Part shown: piece by piece, positions 59,076 to 64,000 of the stretch
How the letters are laid out: every line of letters starts with the position of its first letter
How positions within the stretch are numbered: position 1 is the first letter of the stretch
Assembly: GCA_003508835.1 (NCBI GenBank)
Contig: PUFA01000092.1
Span: forward strand, 6,367,501-6,431,500
Direction of reading: 5' to 3'
Length of the DNA stretch: 64,000 nucleotides
Origin: Eonycteris spelaea
Lineage: Eukaryota > Chordata > Mammalia > Chiroptera > Pteropodidae
Translations under genes and position numbers: made by a program
Notes under the pieces: model-generated
The model's database searches: none
What the model was told of the DNA's origin: nothing
Seen by the model: the letters and a program-made list of their open reading frames with translations, nothing else

Positions 59076-59091
59076 CTCCTATTTTTTTAAA
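59076..59091. repeat. Right TSD of minus-strand L1
   Basis: CTCCTATTTTTTTAAA; it differs from its partner at 58420-58435 by one T. Confidence 0.8.
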
Positions 59092-60984
59092 GTTGGTTTT
59101 TACATGGAGAGAGGGACAGAAATTTCAAAAAGGAGTAAGCATTAAAAAGAAAAATTAACTACAACACTCAGAACCCTTTCCCCTCCTCCCCTGTATACTG
59201 TATTAGTTTTACATTTTAAGATCAAGGAGACTGCAATGGCATTTTGAGGTACGTTTTTGAACTTTATAGCAATCAGAACAGTAATATCCTATATACATTT
59301 TAGTATAATAGCAACTGCTGAAACACAAGATAAAATCAATCTATTTTCCCTGAAATTGTTTTCAAATTTCTGGTTAGCAGCAAAAAAATCTAACAGATTG
59401 GCATGTGATTTCTTGAAGATTTTACATAGACTGCAATAAAATTTCCCATATTTAAGTATTTGCATTGCCCCAAATAGTACTTTTCCATTAAATTATTTAT
59501 ACCTACTCTGTGAGGTACTGAGCTTCAGGAACTAGTTGAATTTGACTTTTGAAATTTTGTTGAAAATATCACATAAGATTTGATATTACCATCAAACTTT
59601 TTCCCCAGATTCTTTTTGTTATACCATTTCTTTTCTTTTCTATGTACTCACTTGATATATGTTAAACAAGAGGGCTCAAAAAACAAAACAAAACAAAATG
59701 CTATAAATACACTGTAGCAAGTTAGCAATTTACATTTATAGCATTTATCTGCTAAAGATTCTTTGAAAAATGAAAACGGTTATCAAGATTCTTTTCAAAT
59801 GAAAGGTATATACAAGACCTGAGGTTCAAATATCTCAAATAACTGAAAAGAAGTATGACTTTCCTATAACTATTTACCTATTCTCAAATCTTCTATACCC
59901 TTAAATAAATAAAGATAATTCTGTGTTAGTCTTCCTCACAATATTTGGGCAGCTAACATTGCCACTGGAGCAGTGCTGGATGCATAAACCTCTAGGGTCT
60001 AAGAGAATGTGTGTTCTGTATAGACAGCATAGGCTGCATGCTCTCCTTGGAGAGAGTAGACAATGATCAGAATAGCTACCTAGGACTCACTAAGGGTACA
60101 GGTCTATAGCAGCATGACTAACTCTCAACCCCACTAGCTGTGGACATGACTATATTATTAGTATTGATTCATGACTGGAACTGACTAGGGAAGATGGAAC
60201 CTGGACTGGAAGACATTAATTAGTGATTTCTCCTGTGAGGAAGAGACAGGAACAAACAAGTGAGTTGCTAATCTAGAAGTATCCCCCAATTGAAGTCTTT
60301 GTTGGATTTGTTTGTAAAACATTTTTAATAAAAATTAAAGAGAGTTTCAGGTTCTGAAAGAGGACCTCTTTGAAATTAGTTACACTTTAAGAAAGCCATA
60401 TATACTATATAAGTGATATTTCAGAAATCTTATGGGAAAATATTAGTTCAGTTGAGGTGATAGTAATAAAATCTCCATTTGGCAATAAATCTTATATAAA
60501 CAACAAAAAAGGAATACACAAAACCAACAAATAATTTCAGGCCTCAATTGTTCATGATGAAAGAGATTTTTCAATGTTTCCATTATACATTCATTCATTA
60601 GAATTAGTAGCTGAGAATTAAAGTAAGCTTATACTAGACAGATGGTGTAAGACCAATAGCTTGAATTCATGCTATAGAAATAAAAATGTGTCTTTGTAAA
60701 CATCCATTAAGCATTAATCTTAAATTCTGCAAATTAATAATACAATGTGGAACTTTTTTATGTAAGCCAAGTAAAAGAATGAAATCAGGATTCACTTATT
60801 CTCTAAACAAAAGTGAAAAAGTGAACTGTGTCGGAGGTTGTCCTTTTTTGTATACGTATGCTCAGACAGTATTTTTCAAATAGTTATCTGTGAACCAATA
60901 TTTGATGTTATCATATTCTCACCCTTAATGAAGATTTAATGGAAGTATTTAATAACATTTGCAAAGAGTCATATCTCTCATCAC
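59092..60984. other. Unassigned, 1.9 kb
   Basis: (CAAAA)n at 59679-59697. Otherwise AT-rich with no recognised family; the 60- and 65-codon frames at 59257 and 60686 have no domain. Confidence 0.5.
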
Positions 60985-61085
60985 ACTCTCACAATGACTT
61001 CATGAGGTTTTATTTAAAGCTTAGAGAAACTAAATAAATTGTCTAAGATGATGAAGCTAGAACTCATGTCTAGATACTATAACAC
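60985..61085 (-). mobile_element. MIR fragment (antisense)
   Basis: CACACTCTCACAATGACTTC, TTAGAGAAACTAAATAAATT and GTCTAAGATGATGAAGCTAG fit reverse MIR. Confidence 0.65.
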
Positions 61086-61264
61086 TAAATAAAATATTAT
61101 GTTCGGATAACACATTGATATATTCTTTTTTCTTTAAGTAGTTTTGATTCCAAAGAACTGTTTATTTTCCTCTACTTTTAAAAAAATCTTCATCTTTAGT
61201 GTTTATTTTTTCAAACTTAAGCATCAGATCACAAAATCTCTTCCTCCAGCTGTACACTAATATG

Positions 61265-61500
61265 TTCATTCAACTGTAAGCAAACGTGTTAAACGCCAAC
61301 CATGTTCCAGGCACTGTGCAGGGATCAATAAAGACACCTGCCCTCACTTATTTTGTTAACATTAGAAGGAAATGTTGAGACCCACATACAATGCCACATG
61401 ATATGCCCATGACAAACTGGGATGCAGTAATGAGGAATTAATTCAAGTAGCTCAGCTATTTGTCCTTTCTCAACAGGTAAGAACTGGGAAATTGGACTGA
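61265..61500 (+). mobile_element. Ancient mammalian repeat
   Basis: GTTCATTCAACTGTAAGCAA, CATGTTCCAGGCACTGTGCA and GACACCTGCCCTCACTTA; the same family as 14.7, 29.5 and 45.7 kb. Confidence 0.6.
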
Positions 61501-61711
61501 GTCAGGGCCTCAGGTTTGAACTTGGCCGCAGCATGTAAAAACAGAGCTAGTAGAATCTTAGGCAGAACTGTGAAACAAGATGAGCAGGTCATGCTGACAA
61601 GCTAAAGGAGTGTGGAGAAGCAAACTAACCATATTTGAGCAAAAACGATGAGGCGATATAAAGCAAAAATGGATAGAACTGCAAGGAAAAATAGATAAAT
61701 CCACTATTATA

Positions 61712-63292
61712 GTTGGAGACTTCAACACCTCACTATTAATAATGGACAGATCCAGACAGCAAAACGTCAGTAAGGATACAGTTGAACTCAACATCATCAT
61801 CAATCACATTGATCCAATTAACACCTATAGAAAACACCATCCAACAACAACATAACATACATTCTTCTCAAGCTTATATGGAACACTCACAAGGACAGAT
61901 CACATTCTGAGCCATAAAACAAATCTTAACACATTTAAAAGAATAAAAATCATATACTGTATGCTCTAAGACCACAATGAAATTAAACCAGAAGTAAATA
62001 ACAGAAAGATGGCTGAAAAATTCCTAAATAATTGGAGATCATTCAACGCATTTCCAAATAACGCATAAATCAAGAAGAAATCTCAAAAGAAATTTTAAAA
62101 AATATTTTGAGGTAAATAAAAATGAAAATACAACTTACCAAATTTGTGTAATGCAGTAAAAGCAGTGTTCACTGGAGGATTTATAGCATTGAATGCATAT
62201 AGCATTGAATGAAAAGAAGATCTAAGATCAATAAGGTAAGCCTCCACTTTGGGAAACTAAAAAGAAAAAAAGAGAAAATTAAGCCCAAAGTAAGCAAAAG
62301 AAAATAATAAAAACTTGAGCAGAAATCAATGAAATTGAATACAGGAAATCAATAAAGAAAATCAATAAAACTAAAACTTTGAAAAGATCAACAAAATCAA
62401 TAAGCCTCTGGCCAGGCTTACAAGAGGGGAAAAATAGAGAGAAGACACAAATTACTAATATCAGAAATGAAAGAGGGAACATCACTACAGATCTCATGAA
62501 CATTAAAAGATAATAAAGCAATATTATTAACAATACTATACCCACAAACTTTTGATAATTTAGATGAAATGGACCAATTCTTTGAAAGACATATTTACCA
62601 AAACTCACATAAGAAAGACAATTTCAATAGGTCTTTATCTATCAAAGAAATTGAATCGATAACTAATAACCATTCAAAGAAGAAAGTACCAGTCCCAGAC
62701 AGGTTCACTAATGAATTCTATTAAATGCTCAAGGAAGAAATTATTCTCTAAAATCTCTTCCAGAAGATAGAAGTAGGAGGAATTCTTCACTCATTCTATG
62801 AGGACAACTTTACTCTAATACCCAAGCAGAGAAAAACATTAAGAGAAAATAAAACTACTGGCCAATATTCCTCATAAACATAAATGTAAAATCCTCAACA
62901 AAATATCAACAAATGAAATGCAATAATATATTAAAAATATACACCATAACCAAGTAAGATTTATTGTAGGTGTGCAAGGCTGATTCAACACTTGAAAATC
63001 AACTAATGTAATCCATTACACCAACTAGTTAAAGAAAACAAATTGCATAACTATATCAATAGATGCAGAAAAGGTATTTGGCAAAATGCAACACTTATTT
63101 TGATTTAAAAAAAGAAACCTCAGTAAACTAGGAGAAAAGGAACTTCATTAACTTGATAAAGAACATCTACAAAAACCATACAGCAAACGTCAGACTTAAC
63201 ATTAGAAGCTTTTCTGCTAAGGTCAGGAAAAAGACAGAGATATTCACTCTCACCACTGCTTTTCAACATCATACAGTCCTGGCTAGCACAAT
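61712..63292 (+). pseudogene. L1 ORF2 relic: endonuclease end to reverse transcriptase
   Basis: ORF2 encodes the L1 endonuclease and reverse transcriptase that carry out target-primed retrotransposition in the nucleus. The conserved endonuclease box GDFNT is readable at 61715-61729, its aspartate codon intact. Downstream, AATATTCCTCATAAACATAA and TGCAACACTTATTTTGATT track the RT domain. Many stops and indels break the frame; no open stretch exceeds about 100 codons, and the 100-codon frame at 63153-63455 is a chimera that runs on into the inserted pseudogene. After the insertion the polymerase active-site box (usually FADD) reads FTDN at 63806-63817, so the second catalytic aspartate is lost. 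Non-functional. Confidence 0.88.
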
Positions 63293-63310
63293 AAGACAAG
63301 AAAAAGGAAT
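63293..63310. repeat. Left TSD of the CRIP1 retrocopy
   Basis: AAGACAAGAAAAAGGAAT; repeated as AAGACAAGAAAAAGAAT at 63747-63763. The word is native L1 ORF2 sequence, duplicated on insertion. Confidence 0.93.
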
Positions 63311-63746
63311 CCAGTGCTTCTGTTTGCTACAGCCTAGCCACCCACATCAGACCTGGAGCCCTGCCCAAGTGCCCCAAGTACAACAAGGAGGTGTATTTTG
63401 CCAAGTGGATGACGTCCCTGCAGGAGGACTGGCACTGGCTTTGCCTGAAGTGTGAGAAGTGTAGAAAGACACTGAACTCCGGGGTCAATGCTGAGCATAA
63501 AGGCCAGCCCTACTGCAATCCCCCCATTACACTGCCATGTTCTACCCAAAAGCTTTGGGTAGGGTAGAGCTGAGAATCACACTTCCCAGTAAACCCAGGC
63601 TTCGGAAAACTTACTCCTGACCACTCACCAGACCACTGTCCCTCCAGGCTGATGATGCCCGGCCTTAACCCTGGGCATCTGGGGCTCCTCTGTAGACCCC
63701 CACACCCTTAATAAACCCAGTCCAGGGGAAAAATAAATAAATAAAA
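63311..63746 (+). pseudogene. CRIP1: Processed pseudogene of cysteine-rich intestinal protein 1
   Basis: CRIP1 is a 77-residue single-LIM, zinc-binding protein. From 63361 the intact-frame part reads [19 protein letters not shown], then [16 protein letters not shown] and [10 protein letters not shown], unmistakably CRIP1-like. The start codon is CTG (63361-63363) instead of ATG. The second zinc-ligand Cys is Tyr (63379-63381). A one-base deletion at 63526-63527 removes the last LIM Cys. A second one-base deletion lies at 63543-63544. In the restored phase a TAG sits at 63560-63562 and the original TAA at 63590-63592. The relic is 232 bases, against 234 expected. No introns, a 3' UTR, AATAAA at 63710-63715, an A-rich tail (63729-63746) and flanking TSDs show L1-mediated retroposition. 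Paralogues CRIP2/CRIP3 are longer two-LIM or divergent proteins, so CRIP1 is the better parent. Confidence 0.92.
63710..63715 (+). terminator. Polyadenylation signal of the CRIP1 retrocopy
   Basis: AATAAA lies 14 bases before the A-rich tail (GGGGAAAAATAAATAAATAA). It is inherited from the parent mRNA. Confidence 0.85.
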
Positions 63747-63763
63747 AAGACAAGAAAAAGAAT
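63747..63763. repeat. Right TSD of the CRIP1 retrocopy
   Basis: AAGACAAGAAAAAGAAT, one G shorter than the left copy; L1 ORF2 resumes immediately with AAAAGGTAGACAAATTAG. Confidence 0.93.
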
Positions 63764-64000
63764 AAAAGGTAGACAAATTAGAAAGGAGGTAATAAACTGT
63801 CTTTATTCACAGACAACACTTGTCTATATAGAAAATATTTAAAAATCTACACAAAAAGAAAAATAAACTTCCTGGAACTAATAAGCAATTATAACAAAGT
63901 TGCAAGATATGAGATTAATAATATACAGAAGTCAGTTGCTTTCTTATACACTAGCAATGAACAACTGGGATTTGAAATTAAAAAGAAAATACTATTAGCT
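63764..64000 (+). pseudogene. L1 ORF2 relic resumed after the retrocopy
   Basis: Continuation of the reverse-transcriptase region: FTDN active-site box at 63806-63817, then CTGGAACTAATAAGCAATTA, GATATGAGATTAATAATATA and AGCAATGAACAACTGGGATT, all standard L1. Cut by the window end. Confidence 0.9.

Larger units (their letters stand above)
61655..64000 (+). mobile_element. L1 body (ORF2), runs off the window, host of a CRIP1 retrocopy
   Basis: The element enters ORF2 within the endonuclease domain and remains L1 to the last base, except for 63311-63746, which is a processed pseudogene. Landmarks: GTTGGAGACTTCAACACC (61712), CTCACAAGGACAGATCACAT, AATGAAATTAAACCAGAAGT, AACTACTGGCCAATATTCCT (62851), CTGATTCAACACTTGAAAAT (62981), TTTGCTACAGCC junction, and after it TAAACTGTCTTTATTCACAG. 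The left limit near 61655 is by similarity only. Confidence 0.9.

Noticed and set aside
63153..63549. 100-codon plus and 71-codon minus frames over the CRIP1 retrocopy
   Set aside because: The plus frame is an L1/out-of-phase CRIP1 chimera; the minus frame is antisense. The true relic is in another phase.

Overview
The window reads as nuclear DNA of a placental mammal from an AT-rich, CpG-poor, gene-poor region: a gene desert or the inside of a very large intron. I recognise no functional protein-coding exon, CpG island, structural RNA gene or CRISPR array. The content is ancient pan-mammalian repeats (MIR, L2, MLT1-type LTRs, a Tigger DNA transposon) and many pieces of L1 of different ages. 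The 3' UTRs of the younger L1s near 0.4 kb and 58.5 kb resemble, from memory, those of laurasiatherian and especially bat L1s. Not one lineage-specific SINE of the carnivore, horse or ruminant kind is visible. A bat is my best guess but is not proven.

Layout. 0-8 kb: a short L1 3' end with target-site duplication (TSD), an old L1 5' UTR carrying a long CT microsatellite, an L2 end and a 1.7-kb L1M 3' end. 8-22 kb: sparse MIRs, an ancient repeat split by an L1 3' UTR, several inverted repeats, and an LTR-like block at 21.4 kb. 23-25 kb: a 2-kb L1M 3' end. 25-32 kb: mostly unassigned sequence with MIR, L3 and MLT1 fragments. 33-36.5 kb: a minus-strand L1 with readable ORF2 remains, then an L1 whose 5' part is inverted (twin-priming structure). 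38.4-40.4 kb: a pyrimidine-rich tract ending in L2. 40.4-43.5 kb: an L1 split by an MLT1-like LTR, then a Tigger element. 43.6-44.4 kb: a strong hairpin and a G-quadruplex/GC-box motif. 46-50 kb: an L1M end, a near-complete MLT1 LTR and L2 pieces. 52.5 kb: an antisense MLT1 LTR. 55.8-59.1 kb: another L1M end and a short minus-strand L1 with TSD. 61.6-64 kb: a degenerate L1 ORF2 into which a processed CRIP1 pseudogene has inserted.

The clearest findings are the CRIP1 retrocopy nested in L1, the twin-primed L1 at 34.7-36.5 kb, a 20-bp perfect palindrome at 10.04 kb, a 13-bp inverted repeat at 19.6 kb, and the GC-rich G4 motif at 44.26 kb. I found no evidence for a new multi-gene biological system. 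Repeat boundaries come from reading against remembered consensus sequences and are accurate to roughly 10-50 bases unless a TSD fixes them.
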